Assembly: GCA_030247555.1 (NCBI GenBank)
Contig: JAOTSD010000034.1
Coordinates: 1 to 40,170 of the forward strand
Source of the DNA: Siculibacillus sp.
GTDB lineage: Bacteria; Pseudomonadota; Alphaproteobacteria; Rhizobiales; Ancalomicrobiaceae
Direction of reading: 5' to 3'
DNA length: 40,170 nt
The translations under genes and the position numbers were made by a program. A model generated the notes under the pieces. The model was not told where the DNA came from, did not search any database, and saw nothing but the letters and a program-made list of their open reading frames with translations. Below are positions 16,976 to 24,289 of this stretch, in pieces. The first letter of the stretch is position 1. Every line of letters begins with the position of its first letter.

Positions 16976-17325
16976 TCGTGTTTCCTCACCCTCAATGCCG
17001 GCGGCTTCGAGATCCGGATTTTCCGGGAACCGCACGGTCGTTCGATTACCGGCGATGAAACCCGAGCGCCGCGGAGAAGGCAAGCGCCGCGAGGGGCATC
17101 TTTCGTCTATCGCGGCGAGACCCATCAACATATGCGGAATACATGGAATATCGCCGGAGCCGACTGGTCGACGCGCCGCGGATCCGGACTCCCGCGCGGA
17201 CGGCGGACCGATCGACCGTCTTTTCGCACCGGCGGGATGGTCGTGGTGCAGCGCTCCGAGCAGGGGATCCGCCGCGCGCGCCTCACCGCCACTGCGCTCT
17301 GCCGACCAGATCGAGATCGATCGCG

Positions 17326-17339
17326 GCAATTCATATTGC
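17326..17339. promoter_or_regulatory. short dyad GCAAT-N4-ATTGC
   Basis: A perfect 5-bp inverted repeat with a 4-nt spacer lies in an AT-richer patch about 350 nt before the Liv cluster. The symmetry suggests a regulator site; no family can be assigned. Confidence 0.25.
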
Positions 17340-17439
17340 AACGCAGCATGGTCGGCGGAACGACCGTTGCGCACCCACCCGTTCCCGATCGAAAGCGGCC
17401 CGTTCGAACCGACGCTCCGGCACGTCGGTCGGCACCTGT

Positions 17440-17469
17440 GATATACAAACGTTTGTTCGAATAACGAAC
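17440..17469 (-). promoter_or_regulatory. candidate TetR-type operator and promoter of the Liv/CoA-ligase cluster
   Basis: ACAAACGTTTGT (17445-17456) is a perfect 12-bp palindrome, and an overlapping GTTCG-N5-CGAAC dyad covers 17455-17469. On the minus strand a TATATC -10-like box lies at 17440-17445, so the palindrome would sit between -35 and -10, a place where a repressor blocks polymerase. The CAAACGTTTG core resembles operators of TetR-family regulators of fatty-acid use (PsrA/FadR-like). The -35 (TTCGTT) is weak, and the leader would be about 460 nt. Confidence 0.4.
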
Positions 17470-17561
17470 GGCGCAGCGTCACCCGCTCGTGCACCGGGCC
17501 ACGTCTCCCGTTCGCTTCGCCCTCGCGCTCGTCCCTTCCCGGCGCATCGGCGATCGACCGT

Positions 17562-17581
17562 CGGGTCGCCCGCCCGACCCG
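17562..17581 (-). terminator. hairpin after dctM
   Basis: CGGGTCG-N6-CGACCCG is a perfect 7-bp stem starting 8 nt after the dctM stop codon. No U-run follows. Its position fits a terminator for the TRAP operon. Confidence 0.45.
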
Positions 17582-17588
17582 CGCCCGT

Positions 17589-19178
17589 TCAGTTGGTGGT
17601 GCCGTAGATCAGGTGCGGCAGCCAGGTGGCCATGCCGGGCCACTGCCACAGCACCCACAACATGGCGAGCTGGATGATCACGAAGGGGATGATGCCGATG
17701 TAGATGTCGGTGGTCTTGACCTCCGGCGGCGCGACGCCGCGCAGATAGAACAACGCCACGCCGAAGGGCGGATGCATGAACGAGGTCTGCAGGTTGACCC
17801 CCATCAGCACGCCGAGCCAGATCGGACTCATCGCCGAACCGTCGGGCATCGGCATCTTCAGGAGAACCGGCGCGGCGATCGGCACGACGATGTAGGAGAT
17901 CTCCAGGAAGTCGACGAAGAAGCCGAGGACGAACATCGCCACCATGACGATCAGCACCGCCCCGGCGGCACCGCCCGGCAATCGTTGGAGATAGTGGGCG
18001 ACCATCTCCTCGCCGCCGAGCCCGCGGAAGACGAGGGAGAAGAAGGTGGCGCCGATGACGATGGTGAAGACCATCGCGGTGATCTCGGTGGTGGTCTCAA
18101 GCACCGGCTTCAGCACGTTCTCGCGGAAGCACACCACCGAAGCGAAGACGACGCCCGCCGCCAACACGATCGTCGCGAGGCTCGCCACCGCGATTCCCAC
18201 CGACTGCACCGCCGTGGTGTCGCCGCGGCCGAGCCGCATGTCGACCGTCGAGGCGAGCACCAGCAACACGCCTATCGCCCCCCAGGCGGCGAGGAAGACC
18301 GCAGTGCGATGTGGAGCCCGCCGCTGACCGGCCAGCAGGAGCGTGCCGACCGCGCCGACCGCGGCGGCTTCCGTCGGCGTGGCGATGCCGAACAGGATAG
18401 AGCCGAGCACGCACAGCACCAGCGCCACCGGCGGGATCAGCGCGCCCGCCACGTCCATGAAGGTGACTTTGCCGAGCCCCTCCGGCGCCGCCGGCGAGCT
18501 CTTCGGCGAGATGATCGCCACGGCGATCTGGTAGACGATGTAGAGCCCGGAGAGCACCAGACCGGGGATCAGGGCGCCGGCGAAGAGATCGGAGACCGAG
18601 ACCGTGTCGGGCGCGAAGTTGCCCATGTCGGTCTGCGCCTTCTGATAGGCGTTGGCGAGCACGTCGCCGAGCACCACCAGCACCAGCGACGGCGGAATGA
18701 TCTGGCCGAGCGTACCGGCCGCCGCGATCGAGCCGGTGGCGAGCTTCGGATCGTAGCCCCAGCGCAGCATGGTCGGCAGCGACAACAGGCCCATGGTGAC
18801 GACGGTGGCCCCGACGATGCCGGTGGAGGCGGCGAGCAGCGCGCCGACCAACGTCACCGAGATGCCGAGGCCGCCGGGCAGCCGTCCGAACAGCCGCCCC
18901 ATGGTCTCGAGCAGCAGCTCGGCGACTTTGGAGCGCTCCAGCATCACCCCCATGAAGACGAAGAGCGGCACCGACACCAGCACCGGATTGGTCATGATGC
19001 CGAAGACGCGCTGCGGCAGGGCCGAGAGGAAGGTCGGATCGAAGGCCCCGAGGAGCCAGCCGAGCGCGGCGAAGGCGACCGCCGTGCCGGCGAGCGTCGC
19101 CGCCACCGGATAGCCGGCGAGCAGCACCAGGCAGGCGATCACGAACATGCCGACGTCGAGGGACTGGGCGACGGTCAT
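17589..19178 (-). CDS. dctM: TRAP transporter large permease (DctM)
   Basis: This 529-residue membrane protein is the large subunit of a TRAP transporter, which imports organic acids (often dicarboxylates or aromatic/hydroxy acids) using a sodium gradient. Family motifs include VSVPLFVFMGVMLERS, the ATGSIAAAGTLGQIIPPSLVLV hairpin, GIATPTEAAAVGAVGTLLLAG, and SYIVVPIAAPVLLKMP with LGVLMGVNLQTSFMHPPFGVALFYLRG. It is about 100 residues longer than the common 430-residue DctM because of an extra pair of hydrophobic helices around residues 290-350. That longer form is seen in the mannitol/chloroaromatic-type TRAP branch. It begins 10 nt after dctQ with a GAGGAGAG ribosome-binding site. Confidence 0.93.
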   Translation of the reverse strand: MTVAQSLDVGMFVIACLVLLAGYPVAATLAGTAVAFAALGWLLGAFDPTFLSALPQRVFGIMTNPVLVSVPLFVFMGVMLERSKVAELLLETMGRLFGRLPGGLGISVTLVGALLAASTGIVGATVVTMGLLSLPTMLRWGYDPKLATGSIAAAGTLGQIIPPSLVLVVLGDVLANAYQKAQTDMGNFAPDTVSVSDLFAGALIPGLVLSGLYIVYQIAVAIISPKSSPAAPEGLGKVTFMDVAGALIPPVALVLCVLGSILFGIATPTEAAAVGAVGTLLLAGQRRAPHRTAVFLAAWGAIGVLLVLASTVDMRLGRGDTTAVQSVGIAVASLATIVLAAGVVFASVVCFRENVLKPVLETTTEITAMVFTIVIGATFFSLVFRGLGGEEMVAHYLQRLPGGAAGAVLIVMVAMFVLGFFVDFLEISYIVVPIAAPVLLKMPMPDGSAMSPIWLGVLMGVNLQTSFMHPPFGVALFYLRGVAPPEVKTTDIYIGIIPFVIIQLAMLWVLWQWPGMATWLPHLIYGTTN

Positions 19179-19188
19179 CGGTCTCTCC

Positions 19189-19707
19189 TCAGACGTTCGG
19201 CTTGGGCAGCGGCCGCCCGGCGAGGACGAAGCCGGAGCGGATGAGGAGCGACAGTCCCTGCAACGCCAGGAGCCCGGCGAAGAGCAGGATCTCGGCCTTC
19301 AGGAGATAGACGAAGGGCAACCCGGCCGTCTCGCGCGACCCCTCGAAGATGGCGAAGGACCGCGCCACGTAGGGAAAGGCGACCCACAGCAGGAGGCCCG
19401 TCACCGGCCACAGGAAGATCAGCGTACCGACGATGTCCACCACCGCCTTCCCCCGCGCCGAGGCCTCGCGATAGAAGATGTCGACCCGGACCTGCCCGTC
19501 GCGCAGGAGCGAGAAGCCGGCGGTGGCCATGAAGCTCGTCGCATAGACGTAGGTGATCGTCTCCTGCACCCACACCGAGCCGAAGCCGAAGACGTAGCGC
19601 ATGATCACCACGGCGAACTGCAGGAGCACGATCACCAGGATCGACCAGGAGACGACGCGACCGACCACGCGATTGATCGCATCGATCGCCTCGGACAAGG
19701 CTTGCAT
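19189..19707 (-). CDS. dctQ: TRAP transporter small permease (DctQ)
   Basis: This 172-residue protein is the four-helix small membrane subunit that partners with DctM. It shows the N-terminal INRVVGRVVSW helix, RYVFGFGSVWVQETITYVYATSFM, the DGQVRVDIFY motif and a C-terminal helix pair. Its start has a GGAG ribosome-binding site. The periplasmic binding subunit DctP is normally next to these genes, but none is present on either side: the upstream neighbour is a divergent hydrolase and the downstream one is the Liv cluster. Confidence 0.92.
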   Translation of the reverse strand: MQALSEAIDAINRVVGRVVSWSILVIVLLQFAVVIMRYVFGFGSVWVQETITYVYATSFMATAGFSLLRDGQVRVDIFYREASARGKAVVDIVGTLIFLWPVTGLLLWVAFPYVARSFAIFEGSRETAGLPFVYLLKAEILLFAGLLALQGLSLLIRSGFVLAGRPLPKPNV

Positions 19708-19880
19708 GACGTCACTCCGACGGCTGCGGACGGCGGGATTTCCCCTTTAAGCCCTCGTCGCGCCCCGGTCGAGCGCGGAAGTCCGAGGAGCCATGCATTC
19801 CCGCGGCATCGCTGGTCGAAGCCGTCGAACCGTGGCATATCTGTCGCTCGGTCGTTCAACTGCACGGGTGCCGCGACATC

Positions 19881-20633
19881 ATGCCGGGTCTGCCTCTCGT
19901 CCTCGTCTCCTCCGATTTCCGCGCCGTCGACGGCATGAACTGGCACATGACCCCGACCACCTACGTCGAGGCGGTCCTCTACGGTGCCGGAGCGACTCCG
20001 GTGCTGCTGCCCGCACTCGGCTCCGCCCTCGATCTCGACGGCGCCCTCGACAGGGTCGACGGCGTGCTGCTTTCCGGCTCGAAGTCCAATGTCCACCCGA
20101 GCCTCTACGGCGAGGAGCCGACCCCCGACCACGAACCCTACGATCCGGCCCGCGACGCCACCACCCTGCCGTTGATCCGTCTGGCGCTCGCCAAGGGCGT
20201 TCCGCTCTTCGCCATCTGCCGCGGTTATCAGGAACTCAACGTCGCCCTCGGTGGTACGCTGCACACCGAGATCCAGAGCTTCGAAGGCCGCATGGACCAT
20301 CGCGCCCCCGAGGCCCCGACCTCGGACCAGCGCTACGCCATCCGCCACAAGGTCCAACTGGTGCGCGAGGGCTGCATCGGGCGGGTGCTCGGCTCGCAGG
20401 AGATCGACGTCAACTCGCTGCACCGGCAGGGCATCGCCACCCTTTCCGATCGGCTGGTGATCGAGGCGACCGCCCCCGACGGCACCATCGAGGCGGTGAG
20501 CGTCAGGGACGCGACCGCCTTCGCCGTCGGCGTCCAGTGGCATCCCGAATACTGGGTGCGCTCGGACCACCCCTCGTCGCGCCTCTTCGCCGCCTTCGGC
20601 GAGGCGATCCGAGCGCGGGCCGCCGGCCGCTGA
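19881..20633 (+). CDS. peptidase C26 / gamma-glutamyl-GABA hydrolase family protein
   Basis: This 250-residue protein is a class-I glutamine-amidotransferase-like hydrolase, the family of PuuD that releases GABA from gamma-glutamyl-GABA in putrescine breakdown. The nucleophile Cys is C113 in FAICRGYQELNVALGG, and the His and Glu are H221 and E223 in GVQWHPE; the LLSGSKSNVHPSLYG loop (63-77) matches the oxyanion region. Gamma-glutamyl-putrescine genes (puuA, puuB) are not nearby, so the exact substrate is open. It is divergent from the TRAP operon. No good ribosome-binding site precedes the ATG, so the start is the weakest part of the call. Confidence 0.9.
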   Translation: MPGLPLVLVSSDFRAVDGMNWHMTPTTYVEAVLYGAGATPVLLPALGSALDLDGALDRVDGVLLSGSKSNVHPSLYGEEPTPDHEPYDPARDATTLPLIRLALAKGVPLFAICRGYQELNVALGGTLHTEIQSFEGRMDHRAPEAPTSDQRYAIRHKVQLVREGCIGRVLGSQEIDVNSLHRQGIATLSDRLVIEATAPDGTIEAVSVRDATAFAVGVQWHPEYWVRSDHPSSRLFAAFGEAIRARAAGR

Positions 20634-20651
20634 GGGCGACGGCGCGATCGA

Positions 20652-21701
20652 TCAGCCGGGGGGCAACGGCCCGCCCCAGATCACCGCGCCGGCGAACAGC
20701 ACGCCCGTCACCAGCACGATAAGTGCGCCGAAGACCTCGGCGCCGCGCAGGACGCGCAGGCTCCACACCCCGTCGTCGCCCGCGAAGCGCAGCGCCAGCG
20801 CTCGCGCCGACACCGCCAGTGACGCCAATGCCGAGACCGTGATCCCGGTTCCCACCGACATGGCGAGCACCGAGAGCACCCCGACCCACGGCAAGCCTTG
20901 CGCGAAGGCGAAGACCAGCACGATCAACGCTCCGGTGCAGGGCCGGATGCCGACGGCGGCGACCGCGGCGACCGCCTTCCGGAGATCGAACGGACCGCCG
21001 AGCGTCGTCGGGTCGGGAGCGTGCGTCTGTCCGCAGGCGCAGAGTTCCGCCGCCCGATTGGGCGTCATCCCGGAGGCGTCGATCGTCAGGTCGACGACGT
21101 CGCTCTCCGTCGCGATCGGTGCCGGCGCGCGCGCCGCCCGTCGGGCGGTGATCGCCGGCGCGACGATCTTCGTCCAGGTGAGCCAGAGGCCGAGGGCCAG
21201 GATCGCCGCCGCGCTCGTCCGCTCGAGCGCGGTGGTGGCGTCGGTCATCTGCAGGGCCGTGACCCGGAACACCGTCACCGACACACCGACGAAGACGATC
21301 GCCGTCAACCCCTGCACCAGAGCCGAGATCAGCGACAACACGATGCCGCGCTTCAACGTTTCCCGGTTGGCCAGCACATAGGAGGTGATCACCGCCTTGC
21401 CGTGCCCCGGTCCGGCGGCGTGGAAGACGCCATAGGCGAAGGAGACGAGGACGAGCCAGAGACCGGCGTTCGGGTCCGAACGCATCGCCTTCAGACCCGC
21501 GGTCAGTCCGCGATAGAATTCGTTCTGCCGCGCCGCGATCCAGCCGAAGATCCCGCCGCCCGGCGCCCCCGCGCCCGCTTCCGGCGTGCCGACGCCGAAG
21601 GGTCCGGCCTGGGCCAGCGCCGGCGCCACCGCCGCGACGATCAGGATCGCCGCGACCACGGCGGCGGCGACGAGACCTCGGTGACCACCCCTCACGGGCA
21701 T
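20652..21701 (-). CDS. NicO-family nickel/cobalt transporter (RcnA-like)
   Basis: This 349-residue membrane protein belongs to the NicO/RcnA superfamily of nickel/cobalt carriers. Residues 1-31 look like a signal or first helix. The metal-family motifs are HAAGPGHGK (94-102) and GIRPCTGALIVLVFAFAQG (251-269). A loop between helices carries ELCACGQTH (220-227), a Cys/His cluster likely to bind metal. Its start overlaps the end of the DUF1007 gene by 10 nt, so the two are translated together and likely act as one transport unit. Export versus import cannot be decided from sequence; the RcnA resemblance favours export. Confidence 0.88.
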   Translation of the reverse strand: MPVRGGHRGLVAAAVVAAILIVAAVAPALAQAGPFGVGTPEAGAGAPGGGIFGWIAARQNEFYRGLTAGLKAMRSDPNAGLWLVLVSFAYGVFHAAGPGHGKAVITSYVLANRETLKRGIVLSLISALVQGLTAIVFVGVSVTVFRVTALQMTDATTALERTSAAAILALGLWLTWTKIVAPAITARRAARAPAPIATESDVVDLTIDASGMTPNRAAELCACGQTHAPDPTTLGGPFDLRKAVAAVAAVGIRPCTGALIVLVFAFAQGLPWVGVLSVLAMSVGTGITVSALASLAVSARALALRFAGDDGVWSLRVLRGAEVFGALIVLVTGVLFAGAVIWGGPLPPG

Positions 21702-22393
21702 TTGATCGTCACCCGGTTGGACATGTCGGCGGTGAGCGACCGCAGGTTCGCCGGCAGTTCGCGTTCACTCGCCGGGATCTGGCCGAGGATCGCCGCCGTC
21801 GCCGCGTCGGGATCCGACTTGCGGTGCACCGCCGCGGTGCACGCCGCCGGAGCGGCGACCAGCTTGGCCGGATCTTTCTCCACCATTTGGAAATCGACGA
21901 AGTAGCTCGGGTCGTAGACCTCCACCGCGACGCCGGCGGCCTCCGGCTTGATCGCCTGCATCGGCACCAGAGTGTAGAACAACGTCAGGTAACCATCGGA
22001 CGACTGCAACCAGTACTCGGTCGGGATCTTGAAGCCGATGCGCTTGCCGCCGACCTTGAGTTTGGTGAAGTAGTCGTACTCCTTGAGGGAATCGACGTTG
22101 ACTTTGGCCAGCGGCTGCAGCTCGTCGATCGAGAGGATGCCGTCGCCGTTCTTGTCGAGCCCCTGGGAGGCGAAGGCGGAGAAGGCGTCGTCGAAACGCC
22201 AGACGTGGCGCAGCGCCGAGATCTTCCCACCCTCGTCGAAGACCACCTCGACCCGAGCATCGACGAAGACGTGCGGGTGGGCGACCGCCCGCTCCGACCC
22301 GGCGCCGAGGAGCGCCGCGAACCCGAGGGCGAGGCCGATGGCGAGGCGGCGCGGAGGCCGAGCGAAGGTGGAGCACGTCATGCGAGTGGTCAT
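21692..22393 (-). CDS. DUF1007 family periplasmic protein with EF-hand-like loop
   Basis: This 233-residue exported protein belongs to the DUF1007 family, almost always found beside NicO-type metal carriers. Residues 1-38 are a Sec signal (LAIGLALGFAALLG, then AVA before HPHVFVDARVEV). The HPHVFVD start of the mature protein is the family hallmark and could bind metal through its two His residues. LDKNGDGILSIDEL (79-92) fits an EF-hand calcium loop. The open frame continues upstream to 22906 but only as GC-rich shadow; the ATG at 22393 is the first Met before the signal, with a second at 22381. Role in metal delivery to NicO is inferred from family and overlap. Confidence 0.88.
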   Translation of the reverse strand: MTTRMTCSTFARPPRRLAIGLALGFAALLGAGSERAVAHPHVFVDARVEVVFDEGGKISALRHVWRFDDAFSAFASQGLDKNGDGILSIDELQPLAKVNVDSLKEYDYFTKLKVGGKRIGFKIPTEYWLQSSDGYLTLFYTLVPMQAIKPEAAGVAVEVYDPSYFVDFQMVEKDPAKLVAAPAACTAAVHRKSDPDAATAAILGQIPASERELPANLRSLTADMSNRVTIKCP

Positions 22394-22506
22394 CCGGTGA
22401 TCATCGAGCCTGGTCCGGCGAATCCATACCACGGCACGCGCCGCACATCTCGTCCACCGATCGTGGCCGAAGCGCGGCGACGCGACACCCGCGCGCGCCG
22501 GCGGTT

Positions 22507-23415
22507 TCAGATGCAGGGTTCGCCGCGACGGCGCTTCTCGAACCAGCCGACCATGAAGTCGACGAACACCCGCACCTTGGCCGAGAGATGGCGACGATGC
22601 GGATAGACCGCGTGGACGGTGAGGTTGCGCAGTTCGTGGTCGGCCAGCAGCACCTCGAGCCGCCCCTCCTCCACCGCCCGTCGCACCGCGAACCACGGCG
22701 TCCGCGCCACGCCGAGCCCGGCCTCCGCCGCCGTCGCCGCCACCTGCGGCGCATTGGCGTGGAGCCGCGCCGTCACCGGCACGACGATCCGTTCGCCGTC
22801 GACGACGAAGGGCCAGTGACTCCAGTTGCGGGCGTTGGTGTCGGCGATCGCCGGAAGCCCGGCGAGATCGGCGGGCGTCGCGGGCCGCCCATGCGCCGCG
22901 ATCCACTCCGGCGAGGCGCAGCAGACGACGCGGAACGGCGACAGCCGCCGCGCGATCAGGCTCGAATCGGCCGGCTCGGACACCCGGATCGCCACGTCGA
23001 ACCCCTCCTCGACCAGATCGACGAAGCGGTCGTCGAGGCGCAGATCGACGGTGATCTCCGGGTTGAGGGTCATGAACTCGGTGATCGCGCCGCCGAGCTC
23101 CGAGTCACCGAAGAATCGCGGCCCCGAGATGCGCAGATGACCGCGCGGCTCGCCGTGGCTGTCGCGCACCGAGGCGGTGAGATCGTCGAGCCGCTGCAGG
23201 ATGTCGACCGCCTCGCGATGATAGGCGATCCCGACCTCGGTCGGCGCCAGTTGCCGCGTCGTCCGGTTGATCAGGCGCACCCCGAGCTCGTCCTCGAGGT
23301 CGCGCACGTATTTCGACAGCAGCGCCTTCGACTTGCCCGCCCGGCGCGCCGCCGCCGAGAACCCTCCCGCGTCGACCACCTGCACGAAGGCCTGCATCCG
23401 TGTCAGCGAATCCAT
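22507..23415 (-). CDS. LysR-family transcriptional regulator
   Basis: This 302-residue protein has an N-terminal winged helix-turn-helix (residues 4-62: TRMQAFVQVVDAGGFSAAARR...SKALLSKYVRDLE) and a C-terminal periplasmic-binding-like effector domain (LRISGPRFFGDSELGG onward), the standard LysR layout. It belongs to the large subgroup with FxVVDAGGFS at its start. The ATG at 23415 has a GAGGTGAG ribosome-binding site; the frame continues upstream without a credible start. It points toward DUF1007-nicO and lies divergent to the decarboxylase leader. LysR proteins often regulate a divergent neighbour, but the target here is unknown. Confidence 0.9.
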   Translation of the reverse strand: MDSLTRMQAFVQVVDAGGFSAAARRAGKSKALLSKYVRDLEDELGVRLINRTTRQLAPTEVGIAYHREAVDILQRLDDLTASVRDSHGEPRGHLRISGPRFFGDSELGGAITEFMTLNPEITVDLRLDDRFVDLVEEGFDVAIRVSEPADSSLIARRLSPFRVVCCASPEWIAAHGRPATPADLAGLPAIADTNARNWSHWPFVVDGERIVVPVTARLHANAPQVAATAAEAGLGVARTPWFAVRRAVEEGRLEVLLADHELRNLTVHAVYPHRRHLSAKVRVFVDFMVGWFEKRRRGEPCI

Positions 23416-23700
23416 CGTCTCACCTCGTCGAACGGTCGCCGCCCAACATAGGGCATCGTTCGATGTCCGGCCAAGGGAACCGTCGTGACGCGGGCCCGCC
23501 ACGGCGACATCCCACCCGCGAGCGAACGAGCGGAGCGGTCTCGCCGACCGGCGTCGTCGACCCCGGAACCGCGTCGTTCGCCGGCCTTTCCGTCACCTCG
23601 CGGCGCGCGCGCGACGAGCACGCCACCCCCCTCCTCAAGCGCTTCGAATCCCGAGGAAATTTCACGGTTCTCGACGATCGCCGCCGACACGAAATTTTCA

Positions 23701-23729
23701 CTTGTGTCACGGGGCGAACGGTCCTATAT
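23701..23729 (+). promoter_or_regulatory. candidate promoter of the ornithine decarboxylase leader
   Basis: CTTGTG (23701-23706) and CTATAT (23724-23729) are spaced by 17 nt, close to the alphaproteobacterial CTTGAC/TATAWT pattern. Transcription would start near 23736, giving a leader of about 550 nt before the decarboxylase ATG. Confidence 0.45.
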
Positions 23730-23735
23730 CGCGGC

Positions 23736-24289
23736 TGCCCAAATTCGCACGTGCCTGTGGCCGCGTGCCGGTCGGTGGACCACCCGAGACAAGAGGCTCG
23801 GACCCGCCGGGGCAACCGGCAGCCGGAGATCTGAACCGGCGCACCTCGTGTCTCACACGGGGAACGTGGCTTGAAGCAACGACGTAGAGGGCTTTTTTGG
23901 TCTCTGCCGGCTCGTCCAAAGGCCGGGGTTACTGAAGAGGCAACTACTTCCTTGCCGGCGTGCGGACGGGTCTCCTTGTCCAAGCCATGGCAGCAAACTC
24001 CGTGATCGCGGGCGTCGTCGCACGTCTCGGTCTCGGAAGGGGTCCGCGCCCTCGTTCGCGGGTTCGGGTCGGTGATGAACCGGCTCATCGGGTGTGCTTT
24101 CCCGGCGCACGGCCGTCTCCACAGCGGCCGTCGTCGATGAAGCGCTCCCCGAACACTTCCGCGCTTCTCCCTTTCGAGGGTCCGACGCGCGGAGGAAACG
24201 CCCGGGGGAGGCCGAAAGGCCCGACGCGGGGATGACCGAACGCCGGCCTTGGAGCGCCGGCACCACATGCGCCCCGGGAGCACCCGACC
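23736..24289 (+). ncRNA. structured leader of ornithine decarboxylase, speF-like element
   Basis: About 550 nt separate the candidate promoter from the decarboxylase. Local hairpins include CGTGT-CTC-ACACG (23848-23860), GCCGG-type stems around 23907-23926 after a run of six T residues, a GGCC-GAAA-GGCC GNRA hairpin (24210-24221), and GCCGGC-N8-GCCGGC (24242-24261) near the ribosome-binding site. A conserved speF RNA is known upstream of this gene in alphaproteobacteria, so location strongly suggests it. I cannot fold or align it here, so the exact boundaries are estimates. An Arg-rich open frame begins near 23960 or 23987 inside it and could be a leader peptide, but lacks a good ribosome-binding site. 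Confidence 0.55.

Larger units (their letters stand above)
16976..17588. other. 613-nt intergenic region without a supported gene
   Basis: This stretch lies between the TRAP permease end and the first gene of the Liv cluster, so it should carry the cluster's promoter. It is richer in A and T than its flanks around 17095-17155 and 17320-17470. Visible items are a dyad at 17326-17339 (GCAAT-N4-ATTGC), GTTCGAAC at 17402-17409, and the operator-like block at 17445-17469. Short open frames here have no convincing start site or family match. Confidence 0.5.

Noticed and set aside
17402-17409. GTTCGAAC, resembling a tRNA T-loop
   Set aside because: No acceptor or anticodon stems can be drawn around it on either strand; it is better seen as a palindrome.
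17125-17448. A 107-codon frame in the Liv cluster leader
   Set aside because: No ribosome-binding site, Arg/Ser-rich composition, and its start lies in the operator-like block.
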